Shown here in pieces: positions 16,001-30,800 of a stretch of 64,000 bases of DNA. The DNA is from Limnomonas spitsbergensis (lineage: Eukaryota > Chlorophyta > Chlorophyceae > Chlamydomonadales). Under the pieces are notes generated by a model. The model searched no databases. It saw only the letters and a list, made by a program, of their open reading frames with translations, and was not told the DNA's origin. The DNA lies in assembly GCA_037349105.1 (NCBI GenBank), contig JAYJMM010000111.1, forward strand, positions 1,426,001 to 1,490,000, read 5' to 3'. The position numbers were made by a program, and so were the translations under genes. The stretch's first letter is position 1. Each line of letters opens with the position of its first letter.

Positions 16001-17384
16001 GGTTGAGCGGGGATGGGGTGCGGGGATCAATATACAAGTCCGTGGATCAATAGCAAGTCAGGGGATCAATAGCTGGTCTGGAGACGGGGATCAATATTCA
16101 GTAGCAAGTCTGTGGATGGTGATGAGAGGTGTTACCCAACCCACAGTCATCTCCGATGACCGTTAGGTCCTTGTGGCTACGGGGTAGAAGGCTCGACTGG
16201 GCTGCTTGCACTGTTTGTGTTAGGGTGCATCCGCTACAATTCAGCCATTTGGCGTGGCCTGCATCTGTCAGGGATTTGTGCGTCATATCCTGTTGCTTGG
16301 GTCATGGGTCCTAGGCTTTTCTAGGTGGGGTCTCCACTGGCCCAGCAGTGGCCACCCTGCAGCCCCTACAGGTGGTCGGTTGCGCACCGAGCATATTATG
16401 AACGCCTACAGCAGGTGGAACATGATCGCCTTGTGGGAAACAGTATGGTATGTTTTTGATTTTCCAAATGTTTTTACGTGGCGAGAATCGGTATCTCCAC
16501 GACAAATGTGTTGGTTTTGTTTCCCAATGTCAAGGCTTGTGATCAAGGCATAATATAGGGAAGGTCGTGTTTGCAATTTCAAGCTTTCACACCAGCCGTA
16601 TTGTATGGCTCCAAACTTGGCAGACGCGACTGAGGCGCTTGGTACTTTATATATGAGGTCTAGCCCAGCAGAAAAGACCGTCTTTAGGCTGATTAAATAT
16701 TAATTTGATAATTCAACTTCTTTCTTAGGAATTTAAGCAGGGATTTGTCTGAGGCTGTGTGCATTCATTTGAAGATTCTTTATTTTGGAAGAATCCTAGT
16801 TGCACACATCAGTCCTCATCACACCCTGCCATGTGAATCTCTCCACACGGTTTTAGCTGCATGCGACGATGCATTTCTGTTTCATCGTAATGCTCAAATG
16901 CTGCCCTCTTAAATTATTTGATTGCTTAAAGCGTCTCCTCTAATCCCTCTTCCTGATTATTTCTTTAGCTGCGGACATCCTTGCAGAGGTTTTGTTGTGC
17001 CCAGCTAGTTTTTCAAGGTTCTGTCATCCGCTTGAACCCCTCGGTGCTCACACTGACTAATCGGACGATGGGGGTGGGGGAGGGACAAAGGCTGTGATCC
17101 ATGCCTGGATTTATTTTCGGCGATCCAACATTTCTTACTCTGCTTCAGGGAAGTCACAGCCGCTCGGCGGCCGACCAGAATGGCAAAAACAGAAATATGG
17201 CCGATCGCCCCGCTAGGGGCGACTCGGCGGTGGCCGAAAGAAAAAGAAGGGGAGCTCGGCCGAAGGCAGGCCGCAGCCGAAGGCTGTGGAGGGGGGGTTC
17301 GGCCAAAATCAGGCCATATTAGGCCTCTTTGAATTCGCGTTCGGCTACCATTGGTCAGTATTCAACAGCAATCGAACTATCGAA
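16001..17384. other. Non-coding stretch, nothing recognised
   Basis: Only short frames are present. A small GGGGATCAATA repeat is seen at 16013-16095. No gene or RNA is supported. Confidence 0.5.
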
Positions 17385-17989
17385 GGCTGTCCCCACGACC
17401 AGGCCCACGCTTTCCATTTCAAAAATCGGCGGTGAAGCGACCACTCCGACAGATATGTGACTTGCGCAACCATGCCGAGGGAATTTTGGAGAGCTTCCTT
17501 GACGGAATTTTTCTTGGTTCAATAGCTTTCTTGCGATAAAACGTTGCAGCTCAACGGCCATGTGTCGACGAAGGTATGACGGGATTTGTGCGTGCCAAGA
17601 CGTTTCCAACATATTCAAAATTCAGCACGCACAAAACAGCTCACGGCGTATTCGACTGTAAGCGGAGAACATCGAGATATGGAGCAAACGAAAGCTCTTC
17701 AGCTAAGCAAAAGAATCTCGATGCAGCTCATGCTGCCCGGACGACTGTGGAAAGTTTAAAGCCGTGCGTATAAGACATGCATGTTTCGGACCCATTCCAA
17801 GCGGTATACCAGCTCATCTCCATTTCTCTTTCGTGGCTGGACGGATTCCACCTATTTTAGCACGGACCCTTCACATACGTATGCGAAGCCATTGTAATAT
17901 CTGCCATGGAGCCGAGGTGCCATGTATAGACATGTTGCACCCAGATTAACACCGCCGAAAAAAGTATGGGTCTAGTCGTGGGGACAGCC
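17385..17989. mobile_element. Candidate inverted-repeat element, about 605 bp
   Basis: GGCTGTCCCCACGACCAGGC at 17385-17404 matches the reverse complement of the stretch ending at 17989 (GGCTGTCCCCACGACTAGAC), with similarity over nearly 29 bp. The surroundings are rich in GGCCGA/TCGGCC words on both sides. No target-site duplication is evident, so mobility is a guess. Confidence 0.35.
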
Positions 17990-20959
17990 AAAATAAGTGT
18001 CCTCAAGGCCGAAGAAAAAATAAGATCGACTCGGCTGAACAGTGAAAACCAAAAAATATTACGGCCGACCAAATTCGGACGGCAGTTCGGCCGGCCGGCC
18101 GGCCGGCCCACCGAATTGCCGAAGGCAGTTATGCTTCGGCCGAGTAGAATTTGAAAGTCCATAACTACCCTGCTCTGCTTTCGGTCAGGTCTCCCATGAC
18201 TTTTCCCTTCCAAAAGTTACAGGAGGCCCGACCGCTGCTTTTGTCTCCCCTTCTCCGTATCTGCTGCCTGGTCTTCTTTGCCTGTGATATGGTAACGGCG
18301 CGGACGCGGCCTAGGCCCATGCCGCGCTGTTTCCTTAAGCCTCACGCCCCTGGGGCGTATTTTTCTTTCTTTGCCTGTGCCGCCCAGATCGACCCCTTTG
18401 ACCCACGTGCCTGTGGGCGGATCTGTCGTTGTTGCGACAGCTGCTACGCTGCCAAATTTGAATGAGCGAGGCAACTTTCACCTGTAATTATTTTTACAGC
18501 CCCTTTTTACGGCCCACTCGTTTGTGTAGGTCACAACTGTCACTGATTGCTCCTGCCACAGGCAGCACAAGGCGATCTTATACCTGTCCTCATATCCAAG
18601 CATGCGTTATGCAGAGCCGAGGCATGCTGTTGCGGGCTGCCGCTATCCCGTTGAACTTGGGTGCTTAGAGGGAAAGCCTATGGCACACTGGGGAGAACGC
18701 AAAGCAAGGGTATTGTATGTCATGAGCTAGATCACAAACATTGTTCTTTCCTAGAGTTCATACCTGTAGTCTAAAGGGGGGGTGATTGTTCGGTCTTAAT
18801 TTCCCGCTCATTTTTCTGAAGGTGTGGATCGGCCCAGGTCTGACTCATATCTTTTGGCCTAGCCTTCCCCTGCTGTTGGGGGAGTGCTGGCGCATCCTGG
18901 CCCAGCGCGCACCAGTAATCCCTGAAACTGTTTCAGCTGCTATGGTCTGGTCTGTAGGATGCATTTCCTGGACTGGTTCCTGACGCACTGCTTGTAGTTT
19001 GTAGCATGCGTTTTCTGGAATCGTTTTTACTGAGTCACATCAGGCATGGAATACCGGTACATTGTACGGGACAGTTCCCACTGCAATAGTTGTGTCGGTT
19101 GCGTTATTATTAAGTACTGGATTCCTTTTGAGGGGGTCTACCAGATTGGCACAGTCAGCACCGTTTTATCGTGTGCCAGGGATTTCTGGGACAGACTGAA
19201 CACGTACACGAACTATTCCAGAGGGCTTCTCGATTATCATGCAGCTTACTTTTAGGGACAGATTGCATGTTACTGTTGATTGCCAGCAGTGCTCCGTTCA
19301 TTTTGCATACTTATTACCACGAATATTGGTATCTGTCTCGATTGTTTGCCTGTGCTAATTGCTAGGTAGTAGGGCTCGAACTGCTGGTCGCCGTTGCAAC
19401 TTGCAAGTATGGTAGGACTCATTTTTGAGTACGTACCTACCCGGTAAAGGTTTCCATATTGCATGCTTTGCTGAATTCTATCTTCAAATTAATTTAGGGG
19501 TGGACAAACGGGTGCTTTGATTTCGCGTGAGGAAGTAGAGGAGGCGATTATTATGTGAATTTGTGGTGGTGATGGGGGGTGAAGTCTAAGGGCGCATCAG
19601 GTTTGAAGCATGAGGCAGGTATCTTAAAACCGGCAAGCGCTTAGTAAACTATGACAGAGGCCCATGTAAACCCTGGTCACCCTGGCCTGCCGTACCAGCT
19701 AACAAGCAGGTGGCGTTGAGACGAAGCCCTGAAATGTCGTTCATCATGTGGTTGTGGAGTGGGGCATTTGTTTAGGGGGCACAACTGTAGGTGCCCCCCC
19801 CCCCTCTCCCCCCTGCCCTGAAAGAAAAGAAAACTTCTACGGCGCACAGAGACACCGGGCGGGGATAATCTCGTGCCAAGAATGGGTATGCAGGAAGTCA
19901 GGGACCTAGCTATGTCAGGCTGCTAGAACATCTTCATAGTTCACACTTGTGTAAGTATGTAAGGGCTACGTGATGCTTAAGCCTCACACATGTGTGTCAA
20001 ACTGTCAAGAAGGCGCACACGTGACCCCCCCCCTTTCCTTGCATGTGTTCCCTTTTTCTCCCTGTTCTACTTTGGACGCCCTATCTGCCATTTAAGCAGG
20101 GGAGCATGACCCACATTAGCATGCTCAACTGGTGGACCGCCGAACCTTGGAAGGATCACAGCTGCATATCCACCATCCCAGAGGCAAGAAGGGTAGAGGT
20201 GGGTAGGTCGTGAGGTGTAAGTGCTTTCTTTTGCTTGGACTTGACAAGTATGAGGCTGGCCGCCCAACCCTAGAAAAGATGAGATGCAAACACAGAAAAC
20301 AGCCCGGAGAAGTGCACCTACCATAAAACGGGATAGGGTCCGCGCGCCCCCCCGAAAAATCAATTCACATTTTCGTCGCGCAGCCCCAAAATGGTAAAAC
20401 CGGCTGCGCAGCGGTGAAAATTTTGCAGATCATTTATCTAACGCCGCGCATCAGGTATGATTATGTCAAATCAGGTAAGATAATGAAAATCGCCCCCTGA
20501 GACTCCGCGCATCGGCGGTTTTTGAATTAATATAAGCGCGCATCTAGGTCCGTGCACCCCAATCATTGATTAATTTTGAGCGTTGTCTACGGCGTTTAAC
20601 GGTACACCACTTGACCCGTGGGACTAAACCAACCACGAACACACCTCATCCATGTAATCTGCAACACACGATTTGTACCCCCAAATTTGCATCAACGTTG
20701 CGAACGATTAAACGTTCACAATTTTTTTCTATATTATTAATAGCTGTTGCCTCGGCTATTGCCTTCAAAATTTAAAAACACGAAAGTCTCAATGAATGAG
20801 AAAGTAACACTGGACGTTGTCACGAATGAAGGGCACATATTCATTCAGCAGTTGTACCAGAGCAGGCATGGGTGGGCGGCTCTGGCTTTTGTTGAAGACG
20901 TAGTATATATTGTTGAGAGCAAGTTTGTTGTTTTTATTTTGCCTCCTTGGGGACTGGCT
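17990..20959. other. Gene-poor stretch
   Basis: Only short frames without domain features were found. There are homopolymer C runs near 19795 and 20025. I see no exon that can be joined to the downstream glycosyltransferase gene. Confidence 0.45.
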
Positions 20960-21420
20960 CTTCCCCTTTTGTCTCTCTCTTGCTTTCAGGAGCGGGGATC
21001 CTTCGGTCCGCCTTTCCGTTTTCTGGGAGGGAGTGATTTTCTTTGTCCCTTGAGCTCCTCTGTCTTTAATCTTGCCCTTATTTCCTTCCCTTTTCCCCGT
21101 CTTTTTCTCCCAACGAGACAGGACACAGGAAAGCCCGCAGGTGAGGGTGGGAGGCCCTGGCTTTTGTGGAACATGCAGTTAAGCTTTTTGAAGGCTAGTC
21201 CCTTTAGGGGCAGGGGAAATGGTTGGCCTGACCATTTTGTTTTGTTCTTGTTGTTTGGAAGGTGAACTTGCTTTACTTTCTTTCCTTTTGTGCCTTCTCC
21301 CCTGGCTTGAGTTTTCCAGCTGACCTTTTGTTTGCCGACGTGGCCGAGCTTCATGACAGGGGCCAGAGGTATAACGTCATGAACTTATTCGCACACATGC
21401 GTGATGCCTGTGAAATTGTG
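20960..21420 (+). repeat. Dispersed repeat family B, copy 1
   Basis: It contains CTTTCTTTCCTTTTGTGCCTTCTCCC-like text broken by variants, then TTTGCCGACGTGGCCGAGCT and AGGTATAACGTCATGAAC. Related text occurs at about 51590-52020, 60080-60300 and 60440-60745. The copies are diverged. Confidence 0.5.
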
Positions 21421-21658
21421 GAGGACTTATTATTTTTGACATCTTGGCTAAGGGGCTGGAAATCCCCTTCACGGCTTGGGGCGAAAGTTTCTGGATCGCA
21501 ATTTGCAATACGCGTATTGGTACGGTACCGGTGATCATCAAGTACATTTTGTCATTTAAACACAACTGACATGGGCGAGCTGTCTGTCGCAGGTCTGCAA
21601 CTCATCTGCTAGACTTATACCGGTACATGAAAAGCATCTGGTCCGTCATCATTTAGCT

Positions 21659-21815
21659 ATGCCTGACAAGGCGCCCCGTGGGCTGTGCACGCTGCTGCTG
21701 TTGGGGTTCATCGCCAGCTGCTGCCCCGGAGGTGCCCAGCCTCTGGACTGCGAGGCGATCGGCCTCTGTAGCGCTGGCAAGGTCAAGGGTGCCTTCACCG
21801 GCGACATACACACAG
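21659..21815 (+). CDS. Glycosyltransferase exon 1 (start, signal peptide)
   Basis: ATG at 21659 opens MPDKAPRGLC followed by a hydrophobic leader. Donor ACACAG|GTCAGG; ends in phase 1, as exon 2 needs. Confidence 0.75.
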
Positions 21816-24800
21816 GTCAGGCAGTTCCAAACGCGAAGCACTTGGGCTCCTCGGTTGCACAGCAAACGAGCTGCAGGTCGGGCGCATGCACCTGGCGGGT
21901 TTTGAAGCGAGTGAGGGATAGCGGAGGAGGCCTGCAGGGCTGCTCTCGCCTGTGTCTCTGTCACGCTTTGGTCCTGACAGATTCAGCGGCTTGATGGAGG
22001 AACGAGTGTATAATACAGCGCGCGTGCCGTGCAACATCTATGCTGCAAGGATCAATCGTCATGTCGACGCCATGCGCTTCCACCTTGGGTCGATCGCCCC
22101 TCTCTGCTTATGGGTCACTTGATCGATGATCAAACAAATCCGAACTCAGACGCGACATAGCGCACATCCAATACACATCTCGACTGCCTACTGGACAGGG
22201 GGGAGGGGGGAAGGCGAGTACTTCATGATTCACCCCCCCATGGTTGGCCCTGTACGTCCGCATGCTGCATGCGATCATTAGCTTGAGCTTCCAGTCTTTC
22301 TCCTTGAATACCCCTGACCTGCACCGCGCAGATGACGGCCTGTCCAAGGCGCTGGAGATGCGCAGCTTCAAAAAAGAGATTGTGCTGCTGCTGGGATCCT
22401 CGGATCTGATGCTGCTGCCGCTGCTGCAGGTGCGGCAATACCAAGCAAGGCGACATGGCCATGCATGCCCACCATGGCCAGCTTGGGAAATGAGGGGAGA
22501 GAACAGCAACAATTGGCTGCAGTTTGTGGGGGGCTAAAGCACTCCTACTTATGAGGATGCTAAAGAATATGTTATATGTGTACCTCGTGTAAAGAGCCCC
22601 GCCTCCCTTTATACTGTCTGTGTCTCCATGAAATCTCTCCTATAATTCTGCACAGTCCATGTTATACCAAGGCATCCCTTGGTGCGTCTTGTACAGCCTT
22701 AGAACCAAGTAGCTGGAACGCTACGGGGGCGTACGCCCCTGAGTCCGTGACAATACTGCCACAGTACGCGAGCCTCTCGCATGGAGACAGTGCTATTCTT
22801 TTTGCAAGCACTTGAACGTCTTCGGGGTTGATGGGATTGCCACCGCTGGGCCAATTGGGGCAAATCCTTCACATCGGATACGTTGTTCTGGCTTTATGCG
22901 CTACAACCGCCCCCCCCCCCCTCTCCCCCCTTCCCCGGCTGTAGGCCTTGGTATAACTGTAATGTAGCTTAAGAAGCGTAAAATAGACTGTGCCATCTGC
23001 CTCTCTTGTAACCATCTCTGACTGCTTCTCACCTCCCACTCACTCCCTTCCGTCCACACCTCCTCCCCTCCCCGACTCCGCCAGCACCCTACATACGATC
23101 AAGGACTTTGAAGTGGTTGGCTACTCCCCCCCCCTATGCACTGATCATTGACACAATTGTGCCATGTCTGTTACCGAGCGTCTTTACCTGGGGTTGTGGG
23201 GTTGCCCTGAGTGTGGTCACTCACCCCTCCGTCCACACGTCCCACCCCCATACCCCACACACCATACATCTGATGTGGGATTTTGAAGTGCCAGGCTCCT
23301 CCTCCCCACCCCCCACCTCACTCCCCACATGCCTGGCTAAGGGCTTTGAACTGCCTGGCTGCTCCCACTCACTTTTTTCTGTCCACATCCCCTCCCCCCC
23401 CCCCCCACACCCCCACACCCCACACACACCTCACTCCACACACGCCATACAGGCTGTCAAGGACTTTGGACTGTTAGGCTACTGCCACTCACCCCCCCCC
23501 CCCCACACACACACTCACACTCCTCTCACCTCTCACCCCCCACTCCACACACGCCATACAGGCTGTCAAGGACTTTGGACTATTGGGCTACTGCCACTCA
23601 CCCCCCCCACACACACATTCCTATCACCTCACACCTCTCACTCCCCACACAACATACAGACAGTCACGGACTTTGAACTGCTAGGCTACTGCCACTCACC
23701 CCCCCCCCACACACATTCCTCTCACCTCTCACCCCTCAATCCCCACACACCATACAGACAGTCACAGACTTTGAACTGCTAGGCTACTGCCACTCACCCC
23801 CCCCCCCACACACACACATTCCTCTCACCTCTCACCCCTCACTCCCCACACACCATACAGACAGTCACGGACTTTGAACTGCTAGGCTACTGCCACTCAC
23901 CCCCCCCACACACACATTCCTCTCACCTCTCACCCCTCACTCCCACACACCATACAGACAGTCACGGACTTTGAACTGCTAGGCTACTGCCACTCACCCC
24001 CCCCCACACACACATTCCTCTCACCTCTCACCCCTCACTCCCCACACACCATACAGACGGTTAAGGACTTTGAACTGCTAGGCTACTGCCACTCACCCCC
24101 CCCCCCCCCCCCACACACACATTCCTCTCACCTCTCACCCCTCACTCCCCACACACCATTCAGACAGTCACGGACTTTGAACTGCTAGGCTACTGCCACT
24201 CACCCCCCCCCACACACACATTCCTCTCACCTCACACCTCTCACTCCCCACACACCATACAGACGGTTAAGGACTTTGAACTGCTAGGCTACTCTCACAT
24301 CCTTCCGATGGCCAAAGACGCGGATGCATGCGCTCTGATTGCCAAGTACCTGCCGGCCATGGGCTGTGCGCACTCCTCCTTCAAGCTGGGAGTTCCCGAG
24401 GAGGTCGCCACAGGCTCCTTGCAGAAGCCCTCCAAGATCGACCTCTTCCACAACAAGTGGGTGCCGGTTCACTGGAACCCTCAACCCTAAACTAAGTTTT
24501 ACCCTAGAACCCTGTACCCTGTACCATATTTAATCCTATAACCCCATACCCTGTACCCTATGTAACCCTAGGACCCTAAACTAGGTGTAACCTTCCACAA
24601 AATGTGGGTGTTGGTGCCCTAAAACCCTTAACCCTAAAACCCTTAACCCTGTATTAGGTTTAACTTAAGAGATTGGGTACCGTTATCATCAAGAAAGATA
24701 TCCCATCATCATCCACCGGGAATGTTGGACACTTAAACTTCCACATCAAGTGGGTGTTAGTGCCCTAAACCCTTAACCCGTATCTAGGTGTAGACTTGGG

Positions 24801-27800
24801 AACAGGGACACCGGGTATCAGCACGTAAGAGAGCCCGGAATCCACACAAAAATCCTGTAAACCTTTGGCAGTGTATTTTTCTCAGATTGAGGAAAGAATT
24901 AAGAATTGAGGTGTGAGATAGTGTGAAAGGTGCGGGGGAGCCGCGCGGGGTGTGTGCGGTGGGGGCCGCTACCCCCACCTGGGAGCCTGGGGGGGTCCAG
25001 CCTGGTGGGGTCCAGCCTGGGGGCCAGCGGACCCCATTGGGGGTTTAGGGGCCGAGCCCCCAATGTTCAGAACCAGTGTTTGGCACCTACTGGAGGTGCT
25101 TGTCCAAAATCTGTTGCAATTTGACTGTTAAATCCTCATCATGACGACTCATAAGTCATAACGTAGACCCATCAGTGTATGTTAAGAGCCGCAATGGACC
25201 GTGAGCTTGTTCAATTAAGAGCCTTTTTCTATTTTCAGCCAGGCCATTATTTGCCTGTAGGGTTCAGGGTTTAAAGTGTATACCGTGGATTTGATTTGCC
25301 TTCCCTCGGGCATCACAAACGAAATCTTGTTAAGCTTCCCTCAGGGCCAATTGTCGACAAAAGTTCTTAATTTCCGTTTGTAAACTGGCGTTGACGATCT
25401 ACAATCAGCAAGTTTATAACCCTCTAACGCGTTAGAATCTAACGCTGTCCCTTACGACACTCACTTTATTCGATCCCTCGACCCCAAACAACATTAATTA
25501 TGAGGGAAGGCAAAGCAGATCTACAGTGTGCGGTTCATTAGTTCATACAAAAGCCTTAGATCCCAGCATCAAAGAAGTTCCTGTACTTTTGTTTCGTCTT
25601 GTCTTTTTGTTTCGTCTTGTACTTTTTGTTTCATCTTGTCCTTTTTTCGTATTGTACCTTTTTTCGTCCTGTCCTTTTTTTCGTCTTGTACTTTTTGTTT
25701 CTCAGTGCACGATAGACTCCCTTGGGCAGGCATCTTTTACGAAAGCCTCCGCACTTAGAGCACAAATCAAGTTCCTCTCTTCCTGGACTGTCTTTGCACC
25801 GCCTTGGGCTGGCTGCTGGCCTGCCACCAGCCCACCACTGGGGGCGGATGTGGACTCCACGTTGAAAGCTTCTGCCCCCAGCATCATTGAAGTGCCTCTT
25901 GTCCTTAGTGATTTCTATTTAGTCAGTTGTCTGGTACGGCTCGTACTGAAACACGGTATCAAACAATTTTTGGTATTGGAGTCCAACACAGTCGCTCGGC
26001 ACCTAGACACTTCCTAAAAAGATCGGGGCACACTGAGACTCCAGGATTGTCCGCACCTGCGGCGCTTGTTTCCCGGATTTGGGTGCCCATCAATACATGG
26101 CCTAAATCACTAAATGAATGACTGCTAGTCCATAATTTGCAGCACTTGAACTCACAAGCAACGCATCGCCCAATCTCAAGCAACCCAACAAACAGCACTG
26201 AAATGTGTCCCCAAACCACCGGCCACGTCCACGCCTGGAGGCCCCCAGCCTCCGACCCCCCCCCCGTCGGAATTCATCTCCCCTCCGGCCACCCGGCAAG
26301 GCGTTGTGCGTCGATTCTTATTCTCAGTGCACTTTTCTTGTCCTGCACTGCTCTTCTCGGTGCGTGAAATACCACCTGTGACTGGCTGCTGGTCTGCCAC
26401 CCCTGGGGGCTGTTGTGCATCCAACCTGGACCGGCCTGTCCCCAGCATCATTGAAGTGCCTTTCTTCCTTTTATTCTCAGTGCACTGTTTTTGTCCTGCA
26501 CTGCTCTTCTCGGTGCGCAAAATACCACCTGTGACTGGCTGCTGGTCTGCCACCCCTGGGGGCTAGGGCTGTACCGTAAAACGGGTTTGACTCTTCGTTA
26601 AATTTTATTATTTTTTGGGGCGCGCGGAGTGGTGCGCGACAGAATAATAATGAACAGCTATTTTGGGGGGTGCGCAGAGTAGTGTTTCCCGCACACACAA
26701 AAAAAACCCAGCTGCGCGTGCACTGAGTAGGGTGCGTTTTGCCCGCACGACGAATTTGATATATTAGTTCTCAACAGGGACCCTAACCCGTTTTACGGAA
26801 CCGTGTATTTCACTGATGTATACACGTATGTACCGTACCGTATGCGTCTGAGCGTATACGTATATGGATTATGGAGACATGAAAAACTTTGTAAGTCTTG
26901 GAACCCCGGATATCTCATCATACCTTGGACCTTCACCAGAGAGACCTTCACTGACCCCTTCACCACTATACTTTTAGTCAAACTTCACCACACTTTTAGT
27001 CAAACTTCAAAATCAGCCCAGCGACAAGAAGAAGATCTGTGGCCTTCTTTCCCAACCTCAGAGCACTGCCATGCGCACAGTCTGCTGATCCGCGTGGAGC
27101 CTTCTACATCGAAGCAGTGCTGTGCTATTGCGCCATAATTCAGAAATTGTGTACGTAATTACATGGTCCTTTGCTGGTAAAAGTAGCTGAGTTTGTTGTG
27201 AAATTCCGGTGACTGGAACTCAGCTACGTTATTCAGCCACCGTAAGGACCGTCATTGGCACCGCTCTGCATCTAATGCTACGTGGTTGGGTGCTCGTGAT
27301 GTACATCCAACCTGGACCGGCCTGCTGCCAGTGGCCCCAGTAGCAAGCCTAGAACATGAACCCTAAACCGACCTGCTGCTAGTGGTCCCAACAGCAGGTC
27401 CCTTGCTGCACCCCTGCCCCCCTGGCAATAGGCCGCGATGTAGCTGAATTGTAGCGGAGGCTCCCTGGCATGTATCTGTGTCGCTTTCCTGTTTCTTGTA
27501 CATGTGGCGGACCGTGGCCTGCATGTGCCTGAGTCTGAGCCAGCATATTGCCAGCATCGACGATTTTTTATTCTCGTCCGTGCTCCAGTTATCATTTTCT
27601 GTGTGCCTGGCCACTGCCAAGTGGCACCGGGCGGCTATCACTAGTCGTACGGGGGTCAAACTCAAACCAGTCTACGTCTAGTGGCCCGAGGAGCAGCAGG
27701 GCTTCGTGCACCTGGACCCCCCCTGGCCATAGACCGTGATGTACCTGAATCGTAACAGAAGCTCCTTGACATACAACAATATTGCATTATCTATAAAAGG

Positions 27801-30800
27801 TGACCGCGGCCTGCATGTGCCTGAGTCTGAGCCAGCATATTGCCAGCATCGATCATCTCTTATTCTTCCTCCGTGCTCCAGTCTTACCCCACCCTCTGGG
27901 CCGCCGGGCAGCCACCACTGGTTGTATGGGGACCAGACTTTGACCCGTCTACGTCTGGTGGCTCGAGGAGCAGAAGGGCTTGGTGCACCTGGCCCCCCCG
28001 CCAAAGATCGTGATGTAGCTGAATCCTAGCGGAAGCTCCTGAAATCAACCTTGTTGCATTCTTGATTCTTGTTCATGTGGCCTGATTCTGAGCCAGCAAA
28101 TTGCCAGCATTGATAGTCTATTATTTTTCCTTCGTGCTCCAGTCTTACTTTATTTTCAGTGTGCCTGACCCCACCCTCTGGGGCCCCACCGGGCAGCCTC
28201 CACTGGCCGTATGGGGACCAGACTTTGACCCGCCCACGCTTGGATGCCCGAGGAGCAGCAGGGCTTGGTGCCCCTGGCCCCCCCTGGCCATAGACCGTGA
28301 TGTAGCTGAATTGTAGCGTAGGCTCCCTGGCATAAACCGTGTCACATCCCTGTTTCTTGTTCATGTGGCCTGAGTCTAAGCCAGCATATCGCCAGCATCG
28401 ATGATTTTTTCCCCGTGCTCCAGTCCATGTTTTGTGTTTCTCTGACCACCTTCTGGTGCCAATGCGGCCACCACTGGTCGTACGGGGACCAAGCATAAAC
28501 CCGCTACGTCTGGTGGCTCGAGGAGCAGAAGGGCTTGGTGCACCTGGCGTCGCCGGCCATAGACTGTGATGTAGCTGAATCGTAGCGGAGGCTCCCTGAA
28601 ATCAACCGTGTCACATTCTTGATCATGGGGCCTGAGTCTGGCCGTATAGGGACCAGACTTTGACCCGCCTACGTCTGGAGGCCCGAGGAGCAGGGCTTGG
28701 TGCACAAGATGCCTACGGCAGTAGGCCGTACGGTGACTGAATTGTAGCTGAATAACATCTGAATTGCAGCTGCATTGTAGCTGAATTGCAGGTTATGCAG
28801 CCTAATTGAACACGTGTTCATGCGGCGTGCCGACGTGCCCGCATCAATTATGTTCCTTATTTGATCCCTTTGTGTGCCTAGGTGGCGTACCGCAGCCCGC
28901 ATGGTGCGTGCAGGATACAATGTACTGCTGATGGATACAGATGTACTGCTCCTCAACGACCCGTACAAGTACTGGAAGTCTGTGCAGTACAAAGGCTACC
29001 AAATATTGGCTCAGGTGGGTTTCACTACCCTGGTTTCACTCAAAGAGAGTGTTGCAGAGAGGGTGTTGCAGAGAAGGTGTTGCCCCAGTTGGAAGCGCCG
29101 GCATTTCTATTTTCGAGACTGGGCTACAATTCAGTTACAGTTCACCTACACTTCAGCTACATCTCCTGCTTAGCCAATCTGGATGTGCTGCAGTTCAGCT
29201 ACAGTTCAGCTACAGCTCAGTTGTCTCATGCACTGCCAGCCACGATGGGCTGCAGTTCAGCTACAGTTCAGGTACCACCTGTGCAGCCAGCCACCATGGG
29301 TTCAAGCTCAGCTGCAGTTCAGCTAGAGTTCACCTACCGCTCAGTTGTGTCATGCACTGCGAGCCACGATGCTTTCGCCACCAACCTTAGGCTAGTCAAA
29401 GTTTGGTCCAGGGCCTTTGGCGGCACTGGGACGGCCTGCCATGGGTTGCCTTGGGGCCGGACAAAGAGGCATTGGTGGGCACTGGCGGGAGCGCCTGTGT
29501 TCTGTTAAGGGTATAAAGGAAGGAATTATATTGAGCATAGAGGGAATGATATTAAGGATAAAAGGAATGACATAAAGCATATCAGGAATGATATTAAGGA
29601 TACAAGTAATGATATTAAGCACACCGGTATATAAGGAATGCACACTAAAATGCTAGTTACGATAAAAAAAAGTGGCTGTGTAACTGGGAAATAGAGAAAA
29701 ACTCAAATAAGCTAGAGGACATTCGAATAGCATTGCTAAAAAAAAAATAGGCGTATATCAGGTGCACTTCAGCCACTTTTCAGCTACTTTTAGTGGCATT
29801 ACGGCCTTGTGTTACTGGCGCAAGCCATAGGACACATGTCCAGATAGCTCCCTTTCTGGTTCCTTGTCAGCTCTTGTCTCCTTTTGTAGGTTGGGTATCG
29901 TCTTTCGATTTTGGTGGAGATGTTCGCAGCAGCTTTCGGGTGGGATTCTGGTGGTTGTGTGCTTTAGCTAGAGGGGTGTCGAGGGAGGTAAAAGTTTTCT
30001 TAGATCTTAATCGAACTTTGTACACTTGAGTTATTGCGGCCGTGTGAGTGCTTGTTGGTCGTGTGCCTTTCCAGTTCCCGCTCGCCTTTCTTCAGCTGTG
30101 GACGAGGGCCCCTTGCGCACCCGGGCTGTTTTTTTGTGTCAGCGTCTCAGGTTTCTAGGGTTGGGCGGCCGGTCTCACACCTTGTACAGTCACATCAAAA
30201 GAAAAAGAAAACATGTACCGCCGGAACGGGCAGATTTGCGTTTGATGCAGGTTGGTGTAGCATGAGTGGGTGTTTCGCCGAAGTAATGGCATCGACCTTA
30301 TCTGTACAAAAACGTACGAAAGGAGAAGGGACTAGGCAAAAATATGAAGTGGTTAAAAGAAAATAACAAAAAGGACTAAAGAGAAGGGGTGAGACATAAT
30401 TATAAAATGTACAGTAGGTGAAGAAGATACAAGAAAGAGAAGAGACAAAAGTAAGTTCAGTCGACGTGGGCGAAACAGAGAAATGAAGGAAATCTAAAAG
30501 AATGAGAAAGAAGAAGGAAAAAAAGCCAAGGGAGATGAAAGAGAGGGAAAAGATTGGCAAAATGTGAGGAGGAAGAAGGAGAAAATAACCCCGGGGATCT
30601 TTGCCGGTCTTCCGTGTCTATTTTGGTGTCTTCTATTTTTTGAACCCCGGGGTCTTCGCTATATTTCTGGATTTTTTTTCTACGCACACTTTAGAAATGA
30701 ATGCGGAGAAGGGAGGAGGAAGGGGGAAAGGGAGGTGCATGCAGCGGGGGGAGTGGGCGCCCAACAGGCTGTTGAGGGCAGTTGCTTAAGCCACCGGCCG

